Source: Eggerthella sinensis
Lineage (GTDB): Bacteria; Actinomycetota; Coriobacteriia; Coriobacteriales; Eggerthellaceae
Direction: 5' to 3'
NCBI RefSeq assembly: GCF_003339815.1
Contig: NZ_PPTT01000003.1
Span: 124,001 to 188,000 of the forward strand
Length of the DNA stretch: 64,000 nt
Position 1 is the stretch's first letter. Each line of letters starts with the position of its first letter. Shown here in pieces: positions 17,963 through 30,036 of the stretch. Below the pieces are notes generated by a model that saw nothing but the letters and a program-made list of their open reading frames with translations, was not told the origin of the DNA and made no database searches. The position numbers were made by a program, and so were the translations under genes.

Positions 17963-18475
17963 ATGATTCCCGTCACCATTCAAACGCTGATCGTCTCAAC
18001 GTCTCCGTCGCCTTCCATCGTGGTGCTGCAACCCGTTGAGGATGCACCCCAGGAAGGGAAGTCGCGCATCGTGCCCATTTGGGTGGGCGTGAACGAAGCG
18101 ACGCAGATGGGCATCGCGCTTGAGAAAGCGCGCTTCTCGCGCCCCATGACCCACGACCTGTTCCTCGACGCGCTCACGAACCTCGACGCCCGCGTCGACC
18201 ACGTGGTGATCAACGACGTGCAGGGCTCCACATTCTTCGCGCGGCTCACGCTGCGTCAGCACGACCGCCTCATCGACCTCGATGCGCGGCCGAGCGACGC
18301 CATGGCGCTTGCCGTGCGCCAAAAGGCTCCCATTTACATCGAGGAAGAGGTGCTCGAACGCGCGTCGTTCCCCTACGTGCTCAGGCGCGAAGAACCCTCC
18401 CAAGCCACCGAGGCCGAGCTTTCGGAATTCAAGAAGTTCCTCGAAGAACTCGCCCCGGAAGACTTCGAGGAGTAG
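17963..18475 (+). CDS. Bifunctional nuclease family protein (DUF151)
   Basis: 170 residues from the ATG at 17963, chosen for GAAGGAG a few bases upstream. The DUF151/BFN core is clear: VVLQPVEDA, RIVPIWVGVNEA, THDLFLDAL and DARPSDAMALAVR. The last ~25 residues are acidic. Plant and thermophile members degrade DNA and RNA; the activity here is inferred from family. A TATAAT at 17883-17888 may be its -10 box, giving a leader of about 65 bases. Confidence 0.88.
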   Translation: MIPVTIQTLIVSTSPSPSIVVLQPVEDAPQEGKSRIVPIWVGVNEATQMGIALEKARFSRPMTHDLFLDALTNLDARVDHVVINDVQGSTFFARLTLRQHDRLIDLDARPSDAMALAVRQKAPIYIEEEVLERASFPYVLRREEPSQATEAELSEFKKFLEELAPEDFEE

Positions 18476-18481
18476 CGACAG

Positions 18482-20122
18482 CTACCACATGGAGGTTATC
18501 GCGTTGAGGATGGCCTGCACGACCGCGTCCGTCAACCCGCCGTCGTCGGCAAGCGCGAGCCCCATCACCGCCGTCAAGCTGAGCGCGCCAGGCTCCTTCG
18601 GCTTTTTGAGCACGAACATGGACGGCTTCACGTAGGACACCGCCGCCTCCGGCACCTCCCTGGCCTCCTCGGCTTCCTTCGCGCGCCCGAGCGCGCGGCG
18701 CCGCCACCCTCCGCGCGCGAACGTGATCATCAGGAAGCCGGCGCGCAGCCATTCGTCCACGCACATGGCAATCCACATGCCCACGATGCCCCAGCCCATG
18801 CCGATGCCCAGCACGTATCCGCCGGCCACGGCGAATATCCACGACGAGATGACGTTCACGGTCACCGGCGTCTTCACATCGCCCACCGCGATGAGCGCTT
18901 TCACCATGACGATGTTGAGCGCGCGCCCGATGCCGAGGAAGATTTCCACCAGCAGCACCTGACGGCCCAGTTCGTGCACCATCGGGTCGGCCGTGAACAA
19001 GCCGAACACGGCATCGGCGTTGAGCCAGATGAGCGTCGACACGCACGTGGTAAGCGCGACGGCGATGAGGTCGGCCACCCACACCCGGCGCGCCACCGCG
19101 TCGAACTTGCCGGCGCCGAACAGATATCCCAGCACGATCTGCGTCGCTTGCGACAGCGCGATGGAATACAGGTACGCGATACCCGCGATCATCGAGCAAT
19201 ACACCTTCACCGTCACCACCGTCGTGCCCAGCACGTTGATGAACGACAGGATGACGATCTGCGCCATGTCGTAGTTCATCTGCTCGCCCGACGAAGGGAT
19301 ACCCACGCCCAGCATGCGCTTGAGCGTGATCCAGGGAAACGGCCGCAGATACCGCAGACGCATGCGCACGTCGGTGTGTTTCAGCACGAGACGGCACGCC
19401 ACCACGAGGCCCACGACGCGCGCTACCACGTTCGCAACCGCGGCCCCTTCCACGCCGAACGCCGGCACGAACGCGATGCCGCCGATGAGCGCCGCACTCG
19501 CCGCGATATTGACGGCATTCATCACGAGGCTCGCCTTCATGACGTCCGCGCCGCGCGCGTAGCTGCGCAGCAGCGCCGTGAACGCGAAGAACGCGCCCTG
19601 CACCACAGTCGTCGATCCCACGATCAGCAAAAACGACGATGCCATACCGGTGATGGACCCGTCGATGTTGAGCCACGAGAAGAACTGCGGCCAGAAGACG
19701 AACAGCACGGCGGTCATCACGGCCGCCAAGCCGATGTTCACCACGAGGGCCACCGTCGCGATTTCCGACACCGCGCGCGTGGAGGACGAATTTCCCAGCA
19801 CGCGCGTGACGAGCACGGTCGAGGCCGTACCCATGGCCGAGAGCGCGATGGTGACGATGTTGAGTATCTGCAAGGCATTGCCCACCGCGGCAGCCGGTTC
19901 GGAGCCGAGGGGAGCGAGCATGAATTGGTTGATGTTCCCGATCATAATTTGCATGAACAGTTCAACGAACAGCGGAACGGAAAGCACGAACACGTCACTC
20001 GCCGTGGTCTTCTCCGCCGGTGCGCGGCGGGCACGGTCGCGACGCGTCGTGCGTGCGCGTTTCGCCGCATCGCGTGCTTTTGAGGTCAAGCGAGCTGCAT
20101 GCGCGGCAGCCAAATGGTACAT
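18482..20122 (-). CDS. MATE-family multidrug/metabolite exporter
   Basis: 546 residues from the ATG at 20122, preceded by GGGGGATGG; a TTG at 20149 could extend it by nine residues. A basic N-terminal tail of about 35 residues leads into 12 hydrophobic segments in the MATE arrangement (SDVFVLSVPLFVELFMQIM, VGIPSSGEQMNYDMAQIV). The cytosolic C-terminal tail of about 90 residues is unusually long for the family. It would export a substrate using H+ or Na+; the substrate is unknown. Convergent with the DUF151 gene, six bases apart. Confidence 0.9.
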   Translation of the reverse strand: MYHLAAAHAARLTSKARDAAKRARTTRRDRARRAPAEKTTASDVFVLSVPLFVELFMQIMIGNINQFMLAPLGSEPAAAVGNALQILNIVTIALSAMGTASTVLVTRVLGNSSSTRAVSEIATVALVVNIGLAAVMTAVLFVFWPQFFSWLNIDGSITGMASSFLLIVGSTTVVQGAFFAFTALLRSYARGADVMKASLVMNAVNIAASAALIGGIAFVPAFGVEGAAVANVVARVVGLVVACRLVLKHTDVRMRLRYLRPFPWITLKRMLGVGIPSSGEQMNYDMAQIVILSFINVLGTTVVTVKVYCSMIAGIAYLYSIALSQATQIVLGYLFGAGKFDAVARRVWVADLIAVALTTCVSTLIWLNADAVFGLFTADPMVHELGRQVLLVEIFLGIGRALNIVMVKALIAVGDVKTPVTVNVISSWIFAVAGGYVLGIGMGWGIVGMWIAMCVDEWLRAGFLMITFARGGWRRRALGRAKEAEEAREVPEAAVSYVKPSMFVLKKPKEPGALSLTAVMGLALADDGGLTDAVVQAILNAITSMW

Positions 20123-20165
20123 GGGTTTTCCATCCCCCTTTCGGTTCAACGGTTACGGGCCGTGC

Positions 20166-20193
20166 AGTATACGGCACGGTAACGACCCGTCAG
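20166..20193 (-). promoter_or_regulatory. Probable promoter of the MATE gene
   Basis: CTGACG (20188-20193) and TATACT (20166-20171) are separated by 16 bases on the minus strand, about 44 bases before the ATG at 20122. Confidence 0.5.
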
Positions 20194-20238
20194 GGGGAAG
20201 TACTTCCATCCATCGTATGCGCATTCATGAGTGAGAAA

Positions 20239-20272
20239 CGATGGAAATGTTTCACGTGAAACATTTCCATCG
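20239..20272. promoter_or_regulatory. parS site (20248-20263) inside a 34-bp perfect palindrome
   Basis: The parS core is flanked by nine perfectly paired bases on each side. It lies between the gyrA terminator and the MATE promoter. Confidence 0.85.
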
Positions 20273-20293
20273 CTTGCGGCGCGCCAATAAAGA

Positions 20294-20318
20294 AAGGGCC
20301 CCGCATCGCGGGGCCCTT
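20294..20318 (-). terminator. gyrA: gyrA terminator
   Basis: An 11-bp stem (20294-20304 with 20308-20318) with an ATC loop, followed on the minus strand by a T-rich stretch, 13 bases after the gyrA stop. Confidence 0.88.
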
Positions 20319-20330
20319 CGCACTCATTCG

Positions 20331-23129
20331 TTACTCGGCGTCTTCAGCCTCAACTTCGACTTCGACGTCGGCTTGAACTTCAACGTCTCCGCCGTCTTCC
20401 AGATCGTCTATCTGGCTTTCGTCCAGCTCTTCGCCTTCGCCGGGGGCGCCGGCGGCTTTCTTCTTCTTGCCGCGGCTCGAGATAGCCACCGCCGTCACGC
20501 GGTCCTTCGCCGCCGCCTTCATGACGCACACGCCCTGCGTGGAGCGCCCGAGTTCGGAGATGCCCGACACCGGCGTGCGCACGACAACGCCCTCCTCGGA
20601 CATGATCATGATCTCGTCGTCTTCGCCGACGATCTTCATGACGGCCAGCAGGCCCTTCTTCTCGGTCATCGTGATGGTGAACACGCCCTGGCCGCCGCGA
20701 TGGTGCTCGGGATATTCCTCGATGGGCGTACGCTTGCCGTAGCCCTTCTCGGTGATCACGAACAGGTCGGTGTCAGGCTGCGCGATCTCCATGCCCAAAA
20801 CCTTGGCGATCGGCGGCACGTTCATGCCGCGCACGCCCATCGTGTCGCGACCCATAGCACGCACTTCGCCCTCGTCCCACATGATGGCCTTGCCGGCGCT
20901 CGATACCATGAGCACCTTCTCGCCCGGCGCCACGCGGCGCACGGCGATCAGCTTGTCGTTGTCCTTCAGGCTGATGGCGATGAGGCCGTCGCGACGCGTG
21001 CGGTCGTACAGGTCCATCGACGTCTTCTTCACCATGCCGTGCTCGGTGGCGAACATGAGGTACTCGTCGGACGGGAAGTCCTTCGTCGCGATGACGGCCG
21101 AGATGGTCTCGCCCTTCTCAAGCGGCAGCAGGTTCACGATAGCCGTGCCGCGCGCATGGCGCGACGCCTCGGGCAGTTCGTACACCTTGAGGCGATACAC
21201 CTTGCCGGCCGTGGAGAAGAACAGCATGTACGCATGCGTGGAAGCCACGAACAAGTGCTCCACGTAGTCGTTGTCCTTGAGGTTCACGCCCTGCATGCCC
21301 TTGCCGCCGCGCTTCTGCTGGCGGTAGGTTGCCACGGGCAGACGCTTCACGTAGCCCGCCTTCGTCATGGTGACCACCATGCTCTCCTCGGCGATGAGGT
21401 CCTCGACGTCGAGGTCCTTCGCGGCTTCGGACAGCAGCGTACGACGCGGGGTGCCGTACTTCTTCTTCACCTCGAGCAGCTCTTCCTTGATGATGTCGTG
21501 GACGAGCTTGTCGTCAGAAAGGACGCGCTTGAAGTACTCGATCTTCTCGAGCAGTTCCTTCAACTCGTCTTCGATCTTCTGATGCTCCAAGCCGGTGAGG
21601 CGACGCAGGCGCATCTCGAGGATGGCGGAGGTCTGCTTGTCCGACAGGCCGAAGCGCTCGGTCATCCGCGCGGCCGCTTCCTTGTCGGTCTGCGACGAGC
21701 GGATGATGTGGATGACTTCGTCGATGTTGTCGAGCGCGATGATCAAACCCTCGAGGATATGGGCGCGCTCCTCGGCCTTCGCCAGCTCGTAACGCGTACG
21801 ACGGACGATGACCTCTTCCTGGTGCATGATGTAGTAATGCAGCATCTCTTTGAGCGACAGCACGCGCGGTACGCCGTCCACGAGCGACAGCATGATCACG
21901 CCGAAGCCCACCTGCAGCTGCGTGTGCTTGTACAGCTTGTTCAGCACCACCTGCGGAATGGCGTCCTTCTTGAGATCGATGATGATATCGATGCCGTGGC
22001 GGTCGGCCGCGTCGTGGATGTTGCTGATCTCGGGCAGCTTCTTCTCGCGAACGAGTTCGCCCAGCTTCTCCAGGAGGCGGTTACGGTTCACCTGGTAGGG
22101 AATCTCGGTGACCACGATGGAGTTGCGGCCGTTCTTGCCTTCTTCCACCTTGCACTTCGCGCGCACGGTCAGCGAGCCGCGGCCCGTTTCGAACGCGTCG
22201 AGGATGCCCTTCTTGCCCATGATGATGCCGCCGGTGGGGAAGTCCGGGCCGGGCATGACCTTCATGAGCTCTTCGGTGGTGATCTCGGGGTTGTCCAGCA
22301 TGAGACAGGTGGCATCGATCGTCTCGCCCAGGTTGTGGGGCGGGATGTTCGTGGCCATGCCGACGGCGATGCCCTGCGAACCGTTCACCAGCAGGTTGGG
22401 GAAGCGGGCCGGGAGCACCGTGGGCTCCTCGAGGCTTTCGTCGTAGTTCGGCTGGAAGTCGACCGTTTCCTTCTCGAGGTCGCGCAGCAGTTCCATGGCC
22501 ACCTTGTCGAGACGCGACTCGGTGTAACGCATGGCCGCCGCGCCGTCGCCGTCGATGGAGCCGAAGTTGCCGTGACCGTCAACGAGCGGCACGCGCATCG
22601 AGAACGGCTGAGCAAGGCGCACCATGGCGTCGTACACGGCCGTGTCGCCGTGCGGGTGGTACTTGCCAATCACGTCGCCGACCGTACGGGCCGACTTCAT
22701 GTGGGGACGGTTCGGCGTGTAGCCGGACTCGTTCATGGCGTAGAGGATGCGGCGGTGAACCGGCTTGAGGCCGTCGCGCACGTCCGGCAGGGCGCGCGAG
22801 ACGATAACGCTCATGGAATATTCCAGGAACGACGTCTGCATCTCCTTGCCGAGGTAGGCCGTGCGCACGATGGTGCCCTCGCCGCCGTTGGCGCCCTCCA
22901 CGATGGACCCGTGCGGGTTCGCCATCGTCGACATGTCGATCAGCGCGCGAGCCTTGTTCTCCTCGGACACGAACCCGCCGGGGCGCGACGACCCGTCGTC
23001 CTCCACGTCGTCGAGCACGTCGTCGTTGTCATCATCGGCGTCGTCGCCGTCGTTGTCGGCAGCGTCGGCGTCGTAGTCCTCCTCCGCGCGATTCAAAAAC
23101 TCGTCAAAGGAATCGTTGTTGTCTGCCAC
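20331..23129 (-). CDS. gyrA: DNA gyrase subunit A
   Basis: 932 residues from a GTG at 23129 with AAGGAGAG a few bases upstream. An acidic N-terminal extension of about 80 residues ([17 protein letters not shown] near 29-45) precedes the normal start of the fold. The breakage-reunion domain has the catalytic Tyr in AAAMRYTES (Tyr202). The quinolone-determining positions are Thr163 and Asp167 ([11 protein letters not shown]), the susceptible type. The GyrA box QKRGGKG is present. The C-terminus is again acidic. Only 10 bases separate it from gyrB. Confidence 0.97.
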   Translation of the reverse strand: MADNNDSFDEFLNRAEEDYDADAADNDGDDADDDNDDVLDDVEDDGSSRPGGFVSEENKARALIDMSTMANPHGSIVEGANGGEGTIVRTAYLGKEMQTSFLEYSMSVIVSRALPDVRDGLKPVHRRILYAMNESGYTPNRPHMKSARTVGDVIGKYHPHGDTAVYDAMVRLAQPFSMRVPLVDGHGNFGSIDGDGAAAMRYTESRLDKVAMELLRDLEKETVDFQPNYDESLEEPTVLPARFPNLLVNGSQGIAVGMATNIPPHNLGETIDATCLMLDNPEITTEELMKVMPGPDFPTGGIIMGKKGILDAFETGRGSLTVRAKCKVEEGKNGRNSIVVTEIPYQVNRNRLLEKLGELVREKKLPEISNIHDAADRHGIDIIIDLKKDAIPQVVLNKLYKHTQLQVGFGVIMLSLVDGVPRVLSLKEMLHYYIMHQEEVIVRRTRYELAKAEERAHILEGLIIALDNIDEVIHIIRSSQTDKEAAARMTERFGLSDKQTSAILEMRLRRLTGLEHQKIEDELKELLEKIEYFKRVLSDDKLVHDIIKEELLEVKKKYGTPRRTLLSEAAKDLDVEDLIAEESMVVTMTKAGYVKRLPVATYRQQKRGGKGMQGVNLKDNDYVEHLFVASTHAYMLFFSTAGKVYRLKVYELPEASRHARGTAIVNLLPLEKGETISAVIATKDFPSDEYLMFATEHGMVKKTSMDLYDRTRRDGLIAISLKDNDKLIAVRRVAPGEKVLMVSSAGKAIMWDEGEVRAMGRDTMGVRGMNVPPIAKVLGMEIAQPDTDLFVITEKGYGKRTPIEEYPEHHRGGQGVFTITMTEKKGLLAVMKIVGEDDEIMIMSEEGVVVRTPVSGISELGRSTQGVCVMKAAAKDRVTAVAISSRGKKKKAAGAPGEGEELDESQIDDLEDGGDVEVQADVEVEVEAEDAE

Positions 23130-23139
23130 GTATCTCTCC

Positions 23140-25161
<2,022 letters not shown>

Positions 25162-25269
25162 TTACCATATTTGAACTTCCGTACCAATAAAAACCATCAC
25201 TTGTGGAGGGTTTCAGAAGCCCCAGAAGGCGCGATCTCCAATTCACACGTGATTTTTAACCTTGCAGCC

Positions 25270-25839
25270 TTATCTGCGCTTCGTGTCGGCACGTATTGCC
25301 CTCGCAAGGGCAGCGCGCACCGCAGGGCTTTCCACCGATTCAATATGCTCTTCAAGCGCGGCAAGCTCCTCGGGCGTCAACGGAGGCCGCGGCGGCTCGC
25401 TGCGCCCGGCACGCGATGAGGAAGACGTCGCCGGGTCCTCTTCGCGGCGGAAGGGATGGCGCGATTTCATCTCGAAGCGCGAGGGTAGGATGCGGAACGT
25501 CTCGACGTGCTCGCCCTGCTCCTTGAGCTTCATCTTGAGGAATTCCTGTCGCGCATCCAAATCCGAGCGGATGAGGCTGTCGTCGGAATACACGACGAGC
25601 TGCGACCCAGTGCCGGTGTGCGACGCTTTCGAAGGCGCGCCGGCCACCACCTCGTCGGCGCCCATGATGTACACCGCGTTGATGTGGCCGAGCACCATCT
25701 CGGCCGCGTCCTTGTACACCGCTTCCACGGCATTGCGCCATGCGACGTTCACCGCAGCGGCGCGTTGCGCCTTGACGGAGGCGTCGTCGCCTGCGGCAAG
25801 CTGCGTCATGAGATCGTTGAGGGCGTTGCCAATCTTCAT
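25270..25839 (-). CDS. DUF721/DciA-like helicase-loader protein
   Basis: 189 residues. The N-terminal part (MKIGNALNDLMTQLA, VNVAWRNAVEAVYKDAAEMV) and central LVVYSDDSLIRSDLDARQEFLKMKL match the DUF721 (DciA) pattern. DciA proteins recruit and load DnaB where DnaC/DnaI is absent; no DnaC or DnaI homologue is in this window. Its ATG overlaps the recF stop (ATGA), so the two are translationally coupled. The basic, Pro-rich C-terminus is probably flexible. Confidence 0.8.
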   Translation of the reverse strand: MKIGNALNDLMTQLAAGDDASVKAQRAAAVNVAWRNAVEAVYKDAAEMVLGHINAVYIMGADEVVAGAPSKASHTGTGSQLVVYSDDSLIRSDLDARQEFLKMKLKEQGEHVETFRILPSRFEMKSRHPFRREEDPATSSSSRAGRSEPPRPPLTPEELAALEEHIESVESPAVRAALARAIRADTKRR

Positions 25840-26957
25840 GGGCGCTCCTTTCCCAATTCCACGATGCGCGCGGCTGACAGCAGATCGTCGTCGAAGTAGG
25901 AGAGGTTCGTCGTGGTGATGAACGTTTGGATATCCCCCGAGATGAACGCGACGAGCGCGCGGCGGCGCGCGGCGTCCAGCTCGCTCATCACGTCGTCGAG
26001 CAGCAGCACGGGCTTCTGATGCAGGATGTCCTGGATGAGCGTGGCCTCGGCCAGCTTGAAGGCGAGCACCACCGAGCGCTGCTGTCCCTGGCTCCCGAAC
26101 AGCGCGGCGTTCTTGCCGTCGATGAAGAACTCGATGCGGTCGGCGTGCGGGCCCACGAGCGCCCGATGCCGTATGCGCTCGTCGGCAGCGCGCCGCTCGA
26201 GCGCATCGGTCAGCTCCGCGCGCGCTTCGTCGCGGCCAAAGGTGTACGTAGCGGGCACCATCGGGTCATGCGGGCGCCACGAGGGCACGAAGCACGCCTC
26301 GAGGCGCTCGCGTCCGTCGGTGATTTCGGCATAGTAGGACGCCATCGACGCCGCCAGCTTCTCGAACAGCGCCGCCCGGTAGCAAGAGAGCTGCGCCCCG
26401 CACGTGACCAGCGTTTCGTTCATAGCCGCCACGAGCGCCGCCGGGGCCTCGTCCTTGAGCAGCCGGTTTTTATGGCGCAGCACCTTCTCGTAGTCGCGCC
26501 TGATCAGGTAATGGTTCGCGGACAGCTGAGAACCCAGGGCGTCAAGCGCCGCGCGGCGCACCGACATGGCCCCCTTCGCCAAATCGAGGTCGTCAGGGGT
26601 GAACGTGACGGACGGCACGAGGCCCTTGAGGTCCGCCGTGCGCTTCGCCTTGCCGTTCAGCAGGTGCTTCTTCTTGCCTTCGGCCAGCTGCACCACCAAC
26701 TCGAGTTCGCGGCTGCCGTCCGTGACGTCGGCTGCGAGCCGCGCGAAGTCCGAGCCCGCGTGCACGAGCTGCTCCACGGGCGCGTGGCGAAACGACGACT
26801 GGGCGGTCAGCAGCTGAATGCCCTCGATGATGTTCGTCTTGCCCACCGCATTCGGGCCGACGAGTACCGTGAGCGGCCCGATGCCGTCCAAATCGAACGA
26901 CTCGTAACTGCGAAACGTCAGAAACGAGATATGGGTGATGGCAAGATCCACAGGCAC
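25836..26957 (-). CDS. recF: DNA replication and repair protein RecF
   Basis: 373 residues, normal for RecF. The N-terminus ITHISFLTFRSYESFDLD leads to Walker A GPNAVGKT at residues 34-41. The ABC-like signature is in GSQGQQRSVVLAFKLAEA and Walker B is PVLLLDDVMSELD. It loads RecA at single-strand gaps with RecO and RecR. It sits 18 bases after dnaN in the canonical dnaA-dnaN-recF-gyrB order. Confidence 0.96.
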   Translation of the reverse strand: MPVDLAITHISFLTFRSYESFDLDGIGPLTVLVGPNAVGKTNIIEGIQLLTAQSSFRHAPVEQLVHAGSDFARLAADVTDGSRELELVVQLAEGKKKHLLNGKAKRTADLKGLVPSVTFTPDDLDLAKGAMSVRRAALDALGSQLSANHYLIRRDYEKVLRHKNRLLKDEAPAALVAAMNETLVTCGAQLSCYRAALFEKLAASMASYYAEITDGRERLEACFVPSWRPHDPMVPATYTFGRDEARAELTDALERRAADERIRHRALVGPHADRIEFFIDGKNAALFGSQGQQRSVVLAFKLAEATLIQDILHQKPVLLLDDVMSELDAARRRALVAFISGDIQTFITTTNLSYFDDDLLSAARIVELGKERP

Positions 26958-26975
26958 ACGCGCCGCAGCGCGTCC

Positions 26976-28076
26976 TTACGAAATGCGTACGGGCATGACG
27001 AGGTAGAGGAAGTTCTCGCCCTCGGCGGATTTGAAGATGCCCGGTTTGAGCGACGACTGCACCTCAAGGTACACGTTGTCCGTGTTCACCGACGACAGGC
27101 CGTCCAGCACGTAGGCGTAGTTGAACGCGATTTCCACATCCTCGCCTTCGCCCTCGCACGACAGCGTCTCCTGAGCCGAGCCCACGTCCTGCGCCACGGC
27201 CGACAGCTGCGCCGTCTGCGAGGCGATGTTGATGTCGAACCGCACCGGCGAGCTCGTCTGCCCCAGCAGCGACGTGCGCTTCACGCCGGCGATGAGGTGA
27301 CCCACGTCCATGCTCACGCGCGTGACGTAGGAATCGGGCAGCAGCTGACGGTAGTTCGGGAAGTTTCCCTCGAGGCGGCGGTTGATGAACACGGTGTCGT
27401 GATACGTCACCACGATCTGATTCTCAGCGAGCGCCAGCTTCAGATTCTCGTCCGAACGCGGCAGCGAGGCGATTTCCTGCAAGAACGAACCCGAAATGAC
27501 CGCCTGGAACTCCTCCGCGGCAGAATCTTCCAGCTGCGTCTCGGTGATGGCCAGTCGATACGAGTCGGTAGCCACCATCTTCAACATGGAATCTTCCAGC
27601 GTGATGAGCACGCCCGTGAGGATGGCGCGGCTCTCGTCCTTCGACACGGTGCGCGCCACGCGCTTCACCATGGAAGCGAACTGCGCGAACGGAATGGCGA
27701 TCTCCTGCTGCACGTCCACATGGGGGAACCCGGGGAAGTCTTCGGCATCGAGCGTCTTGATGGAGAACGACGCCGTGTCGCACGTGATAACGGCCGAATC
27801 GTCCTCGGCTTCCACATGCACGGCCGCATCGGGCAGGTTCTTCACGATGTCGGAGAACAGCTTGCCCGGCACCACCGCTTTGCCCGTCTCTTCGATAAGC
27901 GCCGACACCGAGTATTGAATGGACAGCTCGAGGTCGGTTGCCTGGAGCGTGAGCGTATCGTCGTGCGCATCGAGATAGATACCCGACAGGATGGGAAGCG
28001 TCGAGCGCGTAGCGATGCCCTTGAGTACGACCGACAGCGCGTTTTGCAATTCTGATTGGTTGATGCTGAATTTCAA
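26976..28076 (-). CDS. dnaN: DNA polymerase III beta subunit (sliding clamp)
   Basis: 366 residues, the clamp's usual length, with three repeated domains. The start MKFSINQSELQNALSVVLKG and the ending YLVMPVRIS (the typical MP(I/V)R terminus) are diagnostic. It forms a ring dimer that tethers polymerase to DNA. A parS site lies 58 bases upstream. Confidence 0.97.
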   Translation of the reverse strand: MKFSINQSELQNALSVVLKGIATRSTLPILSGIYLDAHDDTLTLQATDLELSIQYSVSALIEETGKAVVPGKLFSDIVKNLPDAAVHVEAEDDSAVITCDTASFSIKTLDAEDFPGFPHVDVQQEIAIPFAQFASMVKRVARTVSKDESRAILTGVLITLEDSMLKMVATDSYRLAITETQLEDSAAEEFQAVISGSFLQEIASLPRSDENLKLALAENQIVVTYHDTVFINRRLEGNFPNYRQLLPDSYVTRVSMDVGHLIAGVKRTSLLGQTSSPVRFDINIASQTAQLSAVAQDVGSAQETLSCEGEGEDVEIAFNYAYVLDGLSSVNTDNVYLEVQSSLKPGIFKSAEGENFLYLVMPVRIS

Positions 28077-28103
28077 GAGGTTCCCTTTCTCTTAACGGTG
28101 CTC

Positions 28104-28133
28104 AGTATGGCATAGAAGCGCCGAGGGGTTCAA
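28104..28133 (-). promoter_or_regulatory. dnaN: Probable dnaN promoter
   Basis: TTGAAC (28128-28133) and CATACT (28104-28109) are 18 bases apart on the minus strand. The -35 directly abuts the parS site at 28135-28150. Confidence 0.5.
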
Positions 28134-28134
28134 A

Positions 28135-28150
28135 TGTTTCACGTGAAACA
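28135..28150. promoter_or_regulatory. parS site upstream of dnaN
   Basis: Exact TGTTTCACGTGAAACA; the palindrome extends to 28133-28152. Confidence 0.9.
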
Positions 28151-28414
28151 TTCTGGTTTGTAAACGGGTTTGATCTTCTCTATATATATCTAAGTTTTTA
28201 ATAATGATAATAATAAGCACGGTGGAAATGTGGAAAACCAGCGTTACCGCACGTCAAGCTCAAGAAATAATGCGATTTCGGCTGGGCAGTTCGGGTACCC
28301 TCTTTCAACATCAATTATCGCTAAAATTATCTTTCCATAGGGTTGTACCACTTTTCGGCAGGTTGTCAGTCATGTTTCAGTCATCTTTCCGCCGAACGCG
28401 CGTACGCTTCTATC
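28151..28414. other. dnaA-dnaN intergenic region, AT-rich
   Basis: The stretch holds an AT-rich block (about 28175-28216, alternating TATATA then TAATAATGATAATAATAA) next to one DnaA-box-like TGTGGAAAA (28229-28237). An AT-rich unwinding element beside a DnaA box could make this a second part of a bipartite origin with 31154-31811. I see no gene in it. Confidence 0.45.
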
Positions 28415-29965
28415 CTACATTTCGTGAATCAGCTGCCTCAGGGCTTCCAATTCCTCGCGCAACTCGCGGTTTTCCTTCATCTTTTCCTCCACGTTCGTCA
28501 CCGAGTACATCACGGTGGAGTGATCGCGGTTGAACTTCTTGCCGATATCGTTGAAGGGAAGGTCGAGCATCTGTCGGCACAGGTAGATGGCGATCTGCCG
28601 CGCGTAGATGATGTTGCGCGTGCGCTTCTTTCCCACGAGGTCGGCATGGCTCACCTTATAAAAGGTTTCCACTTCCTTTTGAATATCGGCGATGGTGAGC
28701 CGCTTGGAGGGCCCGCCGGTGAAGTGGTTCTCCAAGAGCGTGCGCACGTCGTCGAGCTTCAGGTTGGGCTGGTTGAAGAACGTCATTTGGTAGATGACCT
28801 TCGTGACGGCGCTCTTCAACTCGCGGATGTTCGAGCTCGAGCTTTCCGCGATGTACATTTGAATGTCCTCGGGGATGTTGAAGTCGTGCGAGCCTTCCGA
28901 CTCGCGGTACTCGTCCACGAAGCTCTTCACGATGCCCAGCTTCGTCTCGATTTCGGGAGGCTGGATGTCGAAGGTGCCGCCCGAGTTGAAGCGGCTGCGG
29001 TAGCGTTCGTCGATGTCGATGTTCTTCGGCGCGCGGTCGGCCGACAGCACCACTTGACGGCCCTGGCTCGTCAGCTTGTTGAATATCTGGAAGACGATGT
29101 CGAGCGTCTGCTTCTTGCCCTGCAGGTATTGGACGTCGTCGATGAGCAGGACGTCGGCCTCTTCATAGCGCGTTTTGAAGTTCTTGTAGCTCGATTTCTG
29201 CTTGTCGTGCGCGGCGGATGCCTCCATGTAGTCGCTCAACAGCTCGGCCGAGTCGACGTAGATGGTGGACAGCTGTGGCATGGTCTCGTTGATGTAGTTC
29301 TGAATGGCGCGCATGAGGTGCGTTTTCCCCAGACCCGACTTGCCGTAGATGAACAGCGGGTTGAGGTGCGCCTTGCCGGGCATCTCGGCCACGGCCACGG
29401 CCATGGAGTACGCCATGCGGTTCGAATCGCCGATGACGAAGTTCTCGAAGGTCAACGTGGAAGCCGGGCTGTCGGGGCCGTCGAGCGGGCCGTCGTCCAA
29501 TTCCACCGCAAGGGCGCGGCGGGGGCTGTCGGCTTCCCGCGCCTCTTCGCGCGGCGATTCTTCGGCGCCTGCTTCGCGAGCCGGCTCGCTCGGAGCCGGC
29601 GCAGGCGTCGCCGCAGGGGCAGCTGCCGGCGCGGCGGCGGCCGGAGCGGGCGCGGCGGCGGCCGGAGCGGGCGCGGCGGCGGGCGCGGGCGGTTGTTCGG
29701 CCGCGGTGATATCCACTTCGATGATCACGGTGAACGGTATATGGTACAGATCGTTCAACGCGCGCTTGATGAATTCAACGTAATGGCGCTCGATCCAGGT
29801 CTTGATGAAGTCGTTGTCCGCCGTGATCATGAGGAACCCCTCGCTCATGGCCTGCGGGTGCAGGCGCGAGAAGAACGCGTTGATCTGCGAGGGATCAATA
29901 TTGTTGTAGCTTTTGACCTGGTCGCATACTTCCAACCAGACTTGTTCGAGTTTTTCGCTGTTCAT
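28415..29965 (-). CDS. dnaA: Chromosomal replication initiator DnaA
   Basis: 516 residues from the ATG at 29965 (AAGGAAG upstream); a longer frame to 29989 is less likely. Domain I covers about 1-85. Domain II is a Pro/Ala-rich linker (about 88-130) encoded partly by a 21-bp tandem repeat. Domain III has Walker A GKSGLGKT at 208-215 and Walker B VLLIDDVQYL. Domain IV has the box-binding signature FNRDHSTVMYS. It binds DnaA boxes and opens the origin. A GHKL-ATPase gene lies 66 bases upstream in the same direction. Confidence 0.97.
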   Translation of the reverse strand: MNSEKLEQVWLEVCDQVKSYNNIDPSQINAFFSRLHPQAMSEGFLMITADNDFIKTWIERHYVEFIKRALNDLYHIPFTVIIEVDITAAEQPPAPAAAPAPAAAAPAPAAAAPAAAPAATPAPAPSEPAREAGAEESPREEAREADSPRRALAVELDDGPLDGPDSPASTLTFENFVIGDSNRMAYSMAVAVAEMPGKAHLNPLFIYGKSGLGKTHLMRAIQNYINETMPQLSTIYVDSAELLSDYMEASAAHDKQKSSYKNFKTRYEEADVLLIDDVQYLQGKKQTLDIVFQIFNKLTSQGRQVVLSADRAPKNIDIDERYRSRFNSGGTFDIQPPEIETKLGIVKSFVDEYRESEGSHDFNIPEDIQMYIAESSSSNIRELKSAVTKVIYQMTFFNQPNLKLDDVRTLLENHFTGGPSKRLTIADIQKEVETFYKVSHADLVGKKRTRNIIYARQIAIYLCRQMLDLPFNDIGKKFNRDHSTVMYSVTNVEEKMKENRELREELEALRQLIHEM

Positions 29966-30030
29966 AGCTTGCTTCCTTGATGGGGGCATCTGCGGGCGCC
30001 ACCCGCCGCGGCTTTGTACGTGTATACCAG

Positions 30031-30036
30031 ATTATA
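30031..30036 (-). promoter_or_regulatory. dnaA: Possible dnaA -10 box
   Basis: A perfect TATAAT on the minus strand overlaps the stop codon of the upstream gene and lies 65 bases before the dnaA ATG. No good -35 is visible. Confidence 0.35.
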
